Part shown: piece by piece, positions 47,201 through 58,450 of the stretch
Numbering within the stretch: position 1 is the first letter of the stretch
Layout of the letters: each line of letters starts with the position of its first letter
Origin: Macrophomina tecta
Taxonomy: Eukaryota > Ascomycota > Dothideomycetes > Botryosphaeriales > Botryosphaeriaceae
Length of the DNA: 64,000 bases
Reading direction: 5' to 3'
Assembly (NCBI GenBank): GCA_024180945.1
Contig: JAKSGN010000041.1
Span: forward strand, 1,612,001-1,676,000
Notes under the pieces: model-generated
Told to the model about the DNA's origin: nothing
Database searches by the model: none
What the model saw: the letters and a program-made list of their open reading frames with translations, nothing else
Translations under genes and position numbers: made by a program

Positions 47201-49553
47201 TTCGGTCCTTGACGACAGCATCGGGCTTGAAAATGTTAGTGAGCGCTCAACCGCGTAATATTCAGAATGGCTTACCCCTGGTCGAGCTTTGACGAATATT
47301 CTAGCCCAGCCCTGGATCTGCGGTATCTTGCTAACCAAGCGATCCACGACATGTTCAAGGGTGAGACCAATCTCGAGTATAGTCTCAAATTTCCGTGGGA
47401 TGATGCGTTGAATCAGGTCGACCAGCCACTCGTGGTCCCAGCAATTTGCCTTCAGCGCCTCTTGAAACAGTTCATGCAAAATGGTACCAACCATGGCGGA
47501 TTCGTTTGCGTCACTCGTGGCCTTGATGCGATCTTGCAGCACAGCTTTACGCATGCAACCGAACGAATCTCCGATTGTCGTGGCGGAAATAAGGTAGTCA
47601 GGGTGGAGGATGATCATGTTGTTGTCATTGTCAATTATACATTGACCACCAGACGTGAAATCACCGATAACATGGACATAGGACCCCTTTTCACAAGGAG
47701 TATCGTACCATGCTTCCCGGAGAGTGATTGCCTTGAGCTTTTTCGTCCTTTCATCCTCAACCAAAAAGACCTGCACGTGGTCAGTCAATGCTCGTCGGTG
47801 GAGACCTGAGTGGGAAAATAGTAGGGCACCTTTTCGGGTTGCATTACATGGTCAGCGACCGCGTAGTGACCATATACAATGTCGGTGACGAGATAGCGTT
47901 GAATAGTCCGGGCACGCCTGTCGCTCTCACTCTCCAATACTTCAGTAAACTCTACCATAGCAGAAAAGGGCATTATGTACGTACAGAGACTGCGCTATTC
48001 TTCTCCTTCTGCGCTGCTTCTCGTTCAGCTTGCTCAAGCTCATCCAGGTCAAATTCATCATCACCATACTCATCATCGTCGTCATCGAGGATGAGATGGA
48101 CTTTTTCATCAGAGTTTCGAACGTCGACATGTGCTAACAGCCTACTTTCCAGCTGTGAAACGGCATCCTCAGCATCTTCAATGATCGACTCGAAATCTCC
48201 ACCCGCATCAAACTCATCAAATGCACCTTCTTCCAGGCCTGCACCAGTCGCAACAACCTGCGGAGGGCCAGCCTCACCAGAGGGATCTTTTAAAGGCGCC
48301 TGCTCGATTTGTGGTTCCGGGATGGATCTGTGGGCATTCTGGGCGGTGCTGGCGATCGCCATGGCCTCCTCAAAGACATCTTCGAATTCTACATCATCAA
48401 ACTCATCTGAGTTGGCCCACTCGTTTTGTAGTTCGGCATCCGCGTCTTGCTCCTCAACGTTCCCGAGTTCTTGTTCGGCATCATCAGCCTCTTCACTTGG
48501 ACCACGCCCGTGCGAGGGCGATAGTTGCGGCGCGGATGAAGGGAATGCCGAGACGTCCGGCAAAGGTTCAGAGCTCGAGGGAGCGTTCGATTCCAACTTC
48601 GATGGCTGTTCCAAGCGCTCTCTGAGCAGTTGGACACTCGTCTGCCAGGCTGAAGATGGCCTCGGCTGGAAATTGGTCGCTTCAACGTTACCATGCTCGT
48701 CTTCGGTAGCATTGGGACGAAAAGTTCCTGTTGTTTTCGGCTTCTTCCGGCGGGTAGTCGTAGACCGTTCATGGTAGCTGGCGTATCTTCTTAGTCCCCT
48801 TACGGTCCCTTCGTTAGGTGGAGATGAATCCATCATCCAGTCCCTGGATTTCGTCATAACAGGAGTCTCCATGTTGGAAGAGAGTCGGTTGAAATACTTG
48901 TTTGTATGTTCTGCGCCAGGATCAGCGCGAGGAGTTTCAGCCGAACTTCCATCGGGAGGCAGGTTGAATGGTTCACGTTGCGAAGCAGAAGGTGGAGACG
49001 AGCTTCTTGTCTGTCGTTTTCTTTTTTGGCGTGCCGCCGGGGTCCGCTTGGGAGAGGCGGGAGTGCCTTGCGTTGGAACATGCCATCCCAATTCTGGGGA
49101 ACACCGTAGTTTATTTATTGTATCCAAAGGTCCGTCCCTCTCGTGGAGAGGTTGTCTGGCAGTGGCCGGAGTGGTAGGACAGATATTGGCATGTTGTGAT
49201 GTGGAAGTGGCGATAGCTGAGACATCTGCACTCGGTCGACCATCCGCCCGGATTCCCTCGTCTGGCATGTTCTCTTTATCGACGGGGTCGTCGGGCGCTC
49301 CTTCAATGAACTGGAATTTCTTCAACTTGGTTCGCGATGGGATGGAAGCCTTAATTGGCGGGCCGGTCATGACAGGATCGCGTCTATCGAGATTGGGTCT
49401 CTTTGGGAGATCATTGGCGCTGCGAGCGCGTTGCCATTGGGGACGTGCTTTCTACGACGCTGGCTGTCAGTTATCTTGCCATCAGGGAAGCAGGGGAACA
49501 ATCACTCGGTTGCCGTGCTCTTGATCAAAAAAGGACTTCTGGCGACTGGACAT
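44275..49553 (-). CDS. DNA2: DNA replication ATP-dependent helicase/nuclease Dna2
   Basis: Six exons (49506-49553, 47985-49451, 47830-47931, 47276-47770, 46967-47225, 44275-46916), introns 54, 53, 59, 50 and 50 bp, give 1670 residues. The N-terminal 500 residues are variable and acidic, with KKFQF and a DEYGDDEFDLDELE stretch. The RecB-like nuclease follows: Fe-S Cys611, GTILHELF, GNIDASV (metal-binding Asp), PFELKTG (Glu and Lys), and Fe-S cysteines 847, 850 and 856, whose 3- and 6-residue spacing fits the Dna2 cluster. The C-terminal SF1 helicase has Walker A MPGTGKTTT (Lys about 1144), IVDEASQ, GDHYQLPPLVQ, EHQYRM, FQGRDKEVVIVSC and VAVTRARSKLV. Dna2 processes Okazaki flaps and resects DNA ends. 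The exon 2/3 acceptor is the least certain join: the acceptor may lie 6 bp further on. The tiny first exon is argued under findings. Divergent from the carrier at 50043. Confidence 0.95.
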
Positions 49554-50042
49554 GGAGGGAGGCTGGGGAAGGGCGGCTGCAGCCGCTCGAGGAAGAACGC
49601 GTCGGAGGAGGACGCGTCGGTGTTTGTCGGCGCTAGTTGATGACGCACGTGCAGCAAACAGGAATAAGCGGGCGTGTCTCGTCGCAGCTGCCGAATATCG
49701 GCCGCCCAGCACCGGAGACTCCGTGCCATCTTTCCAGCACGCACCCGCTCAGGCCCTCGAGGACCAGTGACGGCGCCGCCAATTGCGATCACTGCTATAT
49801 GCGCCTGTCCTGTCCAGCACTGCGGCCTGCGTCTTGTCCCATCCCGTCCAAGCGCATCCGGGGAAAGGGAATTGCGAGAGAATCCTTTGGTTCGTCACCT
49901 TACACTACATAACATCCCGCGGCCCGCCTTATCTTCCGCTTCCGCTCTCAAACTCCGGCGCCGCAGCAGCTCCACACCATCCGCCGGACCCTTCTTTTGA
50001 CTCTTCAGCCTGCCGTAACTGTCAACCACAAACCCCAGCGCC
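49554..50042. promoter_or_regulatory. divergent promoter region, DNA2 and oxodicarboxylate carrier
   Basis: 489 bp between opposed start codons. The carrier side is strongly C-rich on the plus strand just upstream of its ATG (CCATGG context), as in a fungal 5' UTR. An ACGCGTCGG element occurs twice within 20 bp near 49598-49620; ACGCGT is the core of the MluI cell-cycle box bound by MBF in yeasts, which would suit a replication gene. Confidence 0.6.
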
Positions 50043-51272
50043 ATGGCAACCGATCAGAAGCCCCTCCCTTTCGTCTACCAGTTCGCCGCCGGTAAGCCAC
50101 CTTGTTTGCCTCTTCCCGGAGTGCTGTGCTAATTTCCAGTGTAGGCGCGGTGGCTGGCGTCTCGGAAGTGAGTAGTTGCGCACGTTGATCGCGTGATGCT
50201 AGGACTAATCCGCTACTCTTCGATAGATTCTTGTCATGTTCGTATCACATCCTGTCGTCCGCCAGGTCATTGGCTAACAAAAAAAAAATAAAAAACCAGG
50301 TACCCGCTCGACGTTGTTAAGACCAGAGTGTAAGCACCGCGGCTTCCTACCGGCCGTGCAAAGTCACTGAGGGGATACAGGCAGCTTCAGACCGGAAAGG
50401 GCGCTGGTGAGGAGGCATACAATGGCATGCTGGACTGCTTCAGGAAGATTATCAAGCACGAAGGGTAATGGCACACCCTCGAGGTGGAAAGAGGATCGCA
50501 ATATTGACGTGCGCTTAGTTTCTCCCGGCTGTACCGTGGTATTAGCGCGCCCATCCTGATGGAGGCTCCTAAGAGGTTTGTCGATGCCTTCCTATCCAGA
50601 GAGTGAGAGTTGACTGTTACCAGAGCTACCAAGTTCGCGGCCAATGACGAGTGGGGCAAGTTCTACCGCAACCTGTTCGGCCAGGCCAAGATGAACCAAA
50701 GTCTCTCGGTTCTGACGGGTGCTACCGCTGGCGCAACTGAGTCTTTTGTCGTTGTTCCCTTCGAGCTCGTCAAGATTCGTCTGCAGGACAAGGCTCAGGC
50801 CGGCAAGTACACTGGCATGCTGGACTGCGTCTCTAAGATCGTGAAACATGAGGGCCCTCTTACTCTCTACCAGGGTTTGGAGAGTACCATGTGGAGGCAC
50901 GTTCTCTGGAACGCTGGTTACTTCGGATGCATCTTCCAGGTTCGCGCACTCCTGCCTAAGGCCACGGACAAAGGCTCTCAGATCAGGAACGACCTGGTCT
51001 CGGGCGCCATCGGCGGCACGGTCGGCACTCTCCTGAACACTCCTCTGGATGTTGTCAAGTCGCGTATCCAGAACTCGCCCAAGGTCGCCGGAACCGTTCC
51101 CAAGTACAACTGGGCATGGCCGGCCGTTGGCACTGTCATGAAGGAGGAGGGCTTCGCTGCGCTGTACAAGGGCTTCTTACCTAAGGTTTTGCGTTTGGGC
51201 CCTGGCGGCGGTATTCTGCTGGTCGTCTACACCGGCGTTCTTGACTTCTTCCGGAAGATCAGGAACGAGTAG
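50043..51272 (+). CDS. ODC1: Mitochondrial 2-oxodicarboxylate carrier
   Basis: Seven exons: 50043-50091, 50145-50167, 50227-50237, 50300-50329, 50381-50464, 50519-50575 and 50624-51272, with introns of 53, 59, 62, 51, 54 and 48 bp; total 300 residues. Frame is kept across all six joins. Three carrier signatures are present: MYPLDVVKTRVQLQ, VPFELVKIRLQ and TPLDVVKSRIQ. The start MATDQKPLPFVYQFAAGAVAG and the sequence after each repeat fit the Odc branch, which exchanges 2-oxoadipate and 2-oxoglutarate across the inner mitochondrial membrane, linking lysine and glutamate metabolism. ODC1 versus ODC2 cannot be told apart; most filamentous fungi have one. The 11-nt third exon is unusual. An A-rich run sits just before the acceptor of intron 3. 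Divergent from DNA2 and 511 bp upstream of NPR3. Confidence 0.94.
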
Positions 51273-51783
51273 GGTCTGCATATTCAAGCAACTGATTGAT
51301 GGGCGCATGAGCGAGCATACGGGTAGATTTCCAACCTTTACCTAGAATGTATGACCACCACAAGCGGCTCTGCGGACAGACGAGCTTGTTGCAAAGCAAA
51401 AGAACAAATAAAGTTCAAAGGCGGGCGACCGCAGTCTGACCATTCGAACCTGCCGAAGCGTCGTAGAAGCTACTGCGCATCATCTTGCCAATTGATCGTA
51501 CTGGTCTTCGGTTTCGTGAAGAAATACCGATGTGCTGGCTGATCCATGTCAGGCGTCATAGGCAGGGGTGCTCGGGCCCCGCTCTTTCGCGTGGCCATGT
51601 GCTCTACCGCTGCGCGCTCCGCACAACCACCGACATGCCTTTCCTCGCCATGAGCAGCACATAATCCTTGAGAGGTGCCTCAGTGGCGCACTCAAATACC
51701 CGCGACCAATTGCTCACGACAAGTTCGTTCTTATCACCAAGCAGCAGCAATAGCGCGCGCGCCTCCCCGGCGCGTCCACCGCA
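51273..51783 (+). other. intergenic, carrier 3' flank and NPR3 promoter
   Basis: 511 bp between two genes on the same strand, containing the carrier's 3' UTR and the NPR3 promoter. The short antisense frames have no motif. No TATA box is obvious near the NPR3 ATG. Confidence 0.6.
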
Positions 51784-54510
51784 ATGCCATCTCCAAACAT
51801 TCTGCCGCCGAACCCGTCGCTTGTTGCCATCCTTCTCGTAACCAAGTCGCTTTCGGGTCCACGACTGGTTTTTCACTACCCACCGCATCCGGTCGGTCCC
51901 TCGAACGCGACGCCCCAGCATCCCCAGTGGTACGGCACCTCAGGCTCGACGCTGACGGACGACGAATCCTCGACCTCTTCCTCGACGAGTGGCTGGAGCT
52001 CTGAAGGCGGCGATAGCGACGGTTCAGATGAGGTCGCCAGTGAGGTCGAGGGCGCAAGTAGAGCGGGAAGCAGAGGCACCAGCAAGGGGACAAGTAGGGG
52101 CACAGGTTTAAGAGACGGAAGGAGTAGAGGGCAGCGGAGCTTGCGGAGCACCAGCGAAGATGTAACTGAGGAGGAAGGAGACGATGACGATACCGGCCTG
52201 GGCGATGACGAGGTACGGGGTGGAGGTGGAGGCACAAGCGCGCCAGGAAAGAAGGTGGGCGTCGGTGCGCAGGAGGATCGCGGACCCGAGTGGGAAAGTG
52301 TGATGGGTTTCAAAAGTGAGGGATTGGAGAAGCTGCTTTGCCCAGGAAGAGGGTTCAATAAAAGGAAGTTTGAGGTAGGTATGGAGGGATTGAGTTTCCT
52401 GGGCTACCCTATGTTTGCGAAAGGCAATGGCGCTTGGAGGAAAAGGAAGAAGAGAGCCAATGCCAGCCAGGAGGATGTGCGTCCCAATAATGGCCACCAA
52501 GATGCGGATGGCCCATATGAAAGCGGTGCACCCGCAGACACTGAAGACGAAGGCGTAAATGTGACTGGCCCTGAAGACGGTATGCCCATTGACCTCCCAC
52601 CGGGTTTCGAGCCGGGATATGGACACGGCATCTCTGACGAAGCCTCCGACGCCGGTTCAGATGCAAAGAGTGCCTCTACAGCAGGTGGAGACACGGAGAT
52701 GACCATGTTCAACGTGGTTTTTGTGCTTAATCCTCCGGCTTTGGAGTACCAGCTAAGGACCGGCGAAATGTATGATAACGTCATTCGCAAGTTCTCTAAG
52801 GATCTTAAATATGAGCAGGCCAAAACCAACTACGTGTGGAGAGAATCTAAGACCATCTTGAATTTGAAAAACAAGGCCAAAGAAAATAGTAAGTCTTTGC
52901 AGTGACTACATCCCTTGCAACAATTTTTGTTAATGCTTGAGCTAGGGGAACCGATGTCCATGCTCTGGCACAATATCATCTCCTCGTCTCCGCTGGCCAA
53001 GGCCATCGCCATTATTTACGACGCCATCTCCAGTAATAAGATTGCGCACATCAATCTTGGCTCTCTAGCGGATGCATCATATCAAATACCTCAGGCCCCA
53101 TCTACGCCGTACATTCCCAGACCTACAGAGCCGCAGATGCCCGGACTTTGGCTAACAACTGCCAATCTCACGGATGAGAATGCTGAGGCAGACCATAGCT
53201 TCACTGTTCCTCTGACCCCCCATTCCGCTCTACTCTTGTTGGAAGATAAAGAGACCCTTCTCAAAGAAATTGAAGGGGATGCTAAAGAGCACTCCGTCCA
53301 GCTGGCCTATTACATTAGTAACTTGATTCCGACAAAATCCCTACACAAGCTCGCAATACAACATAAGATTCCAGTAGCCGATCTTGAATTTATTGCGGCT
53401 CATTTAATCTACTGGCGACGCGCCCGAGCTATTCCACCGCTTCATCACCGAGACATCTACATTGTTTCACCAAACGCAGACATGCGGAAGCTACCGCAAG
53501 CCATACCTGCATATGCTTCGCGCTTTCCGACGCTCCCTTCACTTCCCAAGATGCTCAGTCTCCTCTCAAATCAATCACCTAGGACATACGGCACTATAAT
53601 TCCTAGCAAGGACCACCGAACCGCGTACATGGAAATCCTGGCATGGCTCATGCGTGGCGGCTGGGTAACCCAACTACGCACATTCGCTTGGATTCGCGTC
53701 TCTCCTGAGGTTCAGGCCGAAGTCGCAACTATCATGGAGCGTGAGTCCAAAGACGCTGCCCGTGCTGCAATGCAAGCAGCACGAGAACGGCACGCCGCGC
53801 TTGAGTTGCATTCAGATGATGCCTCTGATCGAGCCACCATCGCCAGTGACGATGTCCCCTCAACACCACACCACAATAATCGCCGCGAAGAGCGGTCTCC
53901 GCGCAATAGTGAGACTGCCTCGGACGGTGGCAGGAGCAACAGCGCCCGCAGCTCGCGAACCAACTTTCATACCGCAACCAGCCCGACTGCGCATCGAATT
54001 TCGCCCCTACATCCCTCTCATTCGACCACCTCACTGACTGGCCTCTCGACCGTCTCCTCAAATGCTTCATCGTCCATGCCACATGGCACGCCCAACACGC
54101 CGCAGCGCACTGCCAATTCTCTCCGGCACCATCTGCACCATCCACATCACCTCAACAACGGCAGTAACAACAACGGTTCAACCAGCGCTGCAACCAACTT
54201 TCACAGCAACCACGTCCCTCACCACGCCACATCTAAAGATCCAGCTGATTACGCACCACGCATGATCTACAGCCCACAGCGTGCGAATGCATTGGAGGCA
54301 AGGTGGATCGAGCATATCAGGAGCAGTTTCGGGGACGAGGGTGTGGAGAAGGAGGTCAGGGATTTATGGCCGGCGTTGCTGAAATATTTTGATGGCAGGC
54401 ATGCCTTGGATGATATTGCAGGGAGGGAAGGGGTTAAGAGGAAGCGGGTTTGGAGTGTGTTGGGCGTCTTAAGAGAAAGGAATGTATTGTATTTCGTTAG
54501 GCATTGGTGA
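51784..54510 (+). CDS. NPR3: Nitrogen permease regulator 3 (SEACIT/GATOR1 subunit)
   Basis: Exon 1 (51784-52888) and exon 2 (52946-54510) with a 57-bp intron (GTAAGT...GCTAG) give 889 residues. The N-terminus carries the Npr3 longin-type start VAILLVTKS...RLVFHYP, broken by a long acidic/Ser-rich insert (about 55-165) before LCPGRGFNKRKFEV and FLGYPMF. Then come FNVVFVLNPPALEYQLR, KYEQAKTNYVWRES and SMLWHNIISSSPLAKAI across the intron join, and later HKIPVADLEFIAAHLIYWRRARAIPP. The C-terminal end (RHALDDIAGREGVKRKRVW-type text, VLGVLRERNVLYFVRHW) is the conserved winged-helix-like end of Npr3. Npr2-Npr3 with Iml1 restrain TORC1 under amino-acid starvation at the vacuole. A Ser/Thr/His/Asn-rich linker (about 660-790) precedes the last domain. 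The start was chosen as the first ATG giving the conserved N-terminus. Confidence 0.94.
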
Positions 54511-57050
54511 CGAACCAAAAACTGAACGAAAAGATTTATTCCGAGAGAACTTCATGGAATGCTTGATTTATCTGTTCAGCTCACTCTGTCCCGAATCGCT
54601 TTGGCCGTTAGGAAAATAGAACTGCAAGAGTTCCATGCGCCTGGCGATGGATGCTTCCGAGAAATGACGATACCTATATGCCCTCTGAGCGATGCGACCT
54701 CGTATTATCCACATTCTTAATCCCCATCATGTGGGATCTTCAGAGTCTCTCCTTTCAGATCCTCCGGCTCTTTGGGGCCACTAATTCACTTGCTCACATT
54801 CCGTTTAAGCCTTCTTCAGTGGCGCACGTGAGCAACGCTACAGCCCTGCCTGAGCTTCTTCATTACGACCCTATGGTGTAATTTGATTTGCGCCTGCAGC
54901 ATCGTGAGAGGGATCTATTTCTCTCTTTTACACCTATTACGTCACCTTGAACGAGCAGCAGCCCAGGAGTGAATGCCCGAATCACCTAAGAAGCTACATC
55001 CAGAGATGAAGGCGGCTGAACACACGATCGACGGTTGCGAAGACCCTTATTGAAAGGGATTCGAATATACTCGGTTTTCTGAGGAAGAAGAATGGGTGCC
55101 TTCCGAGAGGCGGCCCAGCGTCGAATACATTGTGCATGGCAGACTATGGTTAGATCCCTCGAAGTGGTACCAAATTTAGCGTCGTTCTGCGGATTGTCCG
55201 CTATAGGTGAAGGAGGCTCTATGAAGGCCACTCTCCGCTCTTCATACGTTGTAGCACTATTCTTGGAAAGTCTTGCTGCTGATGTACCGGAAAATATATC
55301 GTTTTTCCAGCAACAATTGATCCTTGGCCTGCTCGGGCACATGCTGCTTGTTGGCTTTGGCAAATATGTCGTTGGGAAAGGCCAATCACTGGTCTCACGT
55401 CTGGCTAGCGTAATCGGAAGCTTACCAGTGGCAGGCGCGCCACTGGTCATTGAAATGTACGAAGCCGGGTGTGGGTATCTTATCTGACGGGTTTGTGGGA
55501 GAGTTTCGTGCCTTGAGACGAGATAATACGTTTAATATCGGGATAGCGCTGGGTGGAACCATTTTCAGAAATAAAGCAGTCCAATAGCTTTGTGGCGAAT
55601 CCACAAACGCAAGAAATGGTTCATAATAAGTGCAAACTACCTCACAAGATTCTGAAGCTGCCGGACGCATTTCCGGGGGCTTTCTCGAAATCAACACATA
55701 AGAGCTTGGAGTGTCGGGACCGGGAGAAAGCACCAGTCTAGCTCTGGAACATGAGGTTGATATACTGGGCTGACCGAGCCCTTAAATCCATGCGAGAAGC
55801 TTTCTCATGTGTTCAGAATGCATATAAACCTTTTCTAATACCCCCTTTTTCTGGTTACCCACTGTACTTCACCTCTGCGGAAGCTGTCAGAGGCCGAGAA
55901 GACCGCACAGTTCAATGAAGCCTCCGCATTTGAAGCAGTGTACGTATATATGGATGGAGAGAACTGCACGTATTTCATATCTTGGAGAATCTTTCAGCTT
56001 TTCAACGCCTATTTTCATGCTTCTTTTGGCGCCGCGTGCTGCAGAGAAAGCTGGAAGCAGCAAACTAACTGTATATATATATATATATGTATTTTCTCGA
56101 ATAGCGAGATAACTGAAAGATGGCCTTAAAAGTTTGCACTTACGCAGAGCGGAAATCGTCCAGTAGGTATAAAGGGAAAGCTCCATTGTAGATTGGCTTA
56201 TTAGCCCAAAACTCATACGATTTTCAGCATAAAGTATTTCGAGTGCTATAGAAGGCTCACTGTATCAAAGTTCAAAAAGCCGTCTGTGGAATTATCTTAC
56301 CATGCATCGAGAAACTTGACGCGCCATCTATGCACTTGCTGTGGGCTGACGGAAAAGACACCGACATCTTCTGGCCCATGCCATCGTTCCATCATTTTAC
56401 AGACAAAGGAATCTCGTCTAAAACTCAACGGCAGTCACAGCCCTCCTTGGAAAACATTGACTGTCACATGGACCCGGATCGCCCCTCGGCCGTCGTCTAG
56501 CCTCTCGGATTTCCCTGGATGGTCTTCTGGGTGGGATAGTGCAGCGCGCACCACGTAGACTTTCGAGTGAGAGCTAAAACCACGCAATTAGCTCGTTCTC
56601 CACCCACTGATGGGGTTACACTGCCTCTCCCTCTCCAATGTGGAGTTTCGGGCCCGGAGTATGCGCGTCTCATGTTTGTAGGACATGTCACTGGGAAGTG
56701 TTTACACGAAACCGTTGCCGTGGGTGATCAACGCGGACTCCTCGGCGACGGCGGTTGCGCTAGAGGGCTGCGGGTTGCGTGCTGTGAGTTGGAGGACCGG
56801 GTCGTGGCGTGTTGGCGTGGTTGATGTGCAGCGGCGCCCACGCGTACGGAGTCAGATTGCCGTCGGGAGCGGTGCAATGTCTCACCGCTCTTTGCGGAAT
56901 CGTCGCATGATAAGACGCAGTTGGATGGTTGACCGGTGGGCCAAACAGCAGCGGGACAGATTGGCTCGCCAAGAGGCAGCGGGCCGCGGTCTTGTGGGGA
57001 GCGGGAGGACAGACCGCCTGTCCTGGGTCGGAGAATTGTGTGAAGAGCAC
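54511..57050. other. gene-poor stretch downstream of NPR3
   Basis: 2.5 kb with the NPR3 3' flank at the left. Frames of 131 codons (55092-55487, plus) and 154 codons (54986-55450, minus) overlap on opposite strands; each has a short passage that looks protein-like, but I recognise neither and neither has flanking splice-linked exons. A TA microsatellite lies at 56071-56089. I support no gene. Confidence 0.55.
56071..56089. repeat. TA dinucleotide microsatellite
   Basis: An alternating TA tract of about 17 bases inside a slightly longer GTATA...TATGT stretch, in AT-rich non-coding DNA. Confidence 0.85.
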
Positions 57051-58450
57051 AGTGGCTCCTCAGGGCGCACGGCAGGGCGGTTGAGCAGCAGGGTGGGGGA
57101 GCAGGAGTTTGGGGCCGGTCGTGTATAGAGCAGCGGGCGGGCGCTCACATGGCCGCAACGGCTTGCAGGCCAAGCTTCTGGCGGCGACACAGATGCAATC
57201 TGGCGGCGCTGAAACACAGATCTGCCGGCCATCTGGCAGGCGGCCGACCCCCCTCTTCATGCGGGAGACAAAGCGATTGTTGAGGATGGCGGGCGTGGGT
57301 GGTGGCACGGCAGGGCAGCAGCAGGAGCAGCGGCAGTAGCAGCAGCAGCGGCGGCGGCGGCGGCAGCAGCAATCGCGCGCAGTGACGTCCTGCATAGGCA
57401 GGCAGCGAAGCGACCCGGCGCGGTGGGCGAGCGCCCATGCATCTCCACAGCGGGCGTCAACGCGGGCCTTGCCCACCGCGGGCGCGCCTATACTTACCTG
57501 CACCACCACCACCGCCGCCGCCGCTCCGTCTGCGCCGGCGCATCTTCGCCCGAAGCGCCGCCCTCTCCAGCTTGCCTGCCTCGCGGCCGCATCCGCCCTT
57601 CTTGCCGAGACACCAACACCACGCGCGACCGTCCAGCAGCCCGATCGACGATCTGACGTCGTCGAGCCCGCCGGCGCGCCCACGGGCCCCGGCGGCAGCA
57701 CGCCCACCACAAAGCGCACAGGCTAAAGGGCCGAACCGCGACGACTCTGCGACTGAGATCCGCACGCAGCGCTCGCTGGTGTGTGTGAGAGTGGGCCCCG
57801 CCATCCACGCCAGCCTCCCCAGTCCGCCGAGCGCCTGCCCGCCCAATCGACGCCTGCCCGTCTGCTTGCCTCATCTCTGCGCGCCTCGGCCCCTGCTCGA
57901 CCTGCCTCTCTGCTATCTGCTAGCTTTGACGCTTCCAACCCTCACGATCGGACAGCCCAGCGGCCTCCATCGCCCGCTAATCGCCCTTCTGACCCTCACC
58001 GCTGCTTCCCACCTCCCGTCTATTCGCCCGCCTGACAGCCCATTGTGACTCGCCGCCGGCCGTCTCTCCGACCGCGAACTCGCCGCATCCCGGCACCGTC
58101 TTCTGTGCCGCCGAACGCTCTGCTGTAGCCACCAAAGTCTCCGGCGCGCCGAGAGCCACCCCAGCCTGCAGCCTGCAGCCGTCACCCTCTCGAACGGGCC
58201 CGTCTTGCGTCTCCCGCTGCCGTACAGGGCCTCCGGCGAGCTGCCCGCCATGGCTATCAGGTCTCAAGCGAAGCAAGCAACTCGGTAAAATTGCGGCGAC
58301 CAAGCGCAGCAACAGCAGCAGCAGCGAGCGAGCAGGCAGGCAAACAGCCCGACGGCGCCTTCCTGGTGACTGCCAGACCGCCTGTCGACGCTCCGGTTCA
58401 CTCCGCTCACGTACGTGATCCTTCCTTGCTGATGTGTGAATTGTTCATCC
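57051..58450. other. GC-rich, triplet-repeat and pyrimidine-rich block
   Basis: Plus-strand DNA changes here to very high GC. At about 57310-57375 it holds CAG and CGG triplets in tandem, then from about 57480 to 58250 long C-rich tracts (CACCACCACCACCGCCGCCGCC and similar). All three plus frames are open for long distances, which is a composition effect. It resembles the long pyrimidine-rich leader of a fungal regulatory gene, but the frame following the ATG at 58250 stops after 12 codons and no conserved protein follows. No gene is called. Confidence 0.5.
57310..57375. repeat. CAG/CGG triplet repeat cluster
   Basis: Imperfect CAG triplets (with GAG and TAG interruptions) run into five CGG units and back into CAG. 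Not in a supported coding sequence. Confidence 0.85.

Noticed and set aside
47788..48777. 329-codon plus-strand Ser-rich frame
   Set aside because: Antisense of the acidic N-terminal region of DNA2; Glu/Asp codons read as Ser on the other strand.
54986..55487. Opposed frames of 131 and 154 codons
   Set aside because: They overlap on opposite strands, neither matches a family, and neither has supporting splice-linked exons.
57437..58048. 203-codon Pro/Arg/Leu-rich plus-strand frame
   Set aside because: Product of C-rich DNA in which all frames are open; no domain.
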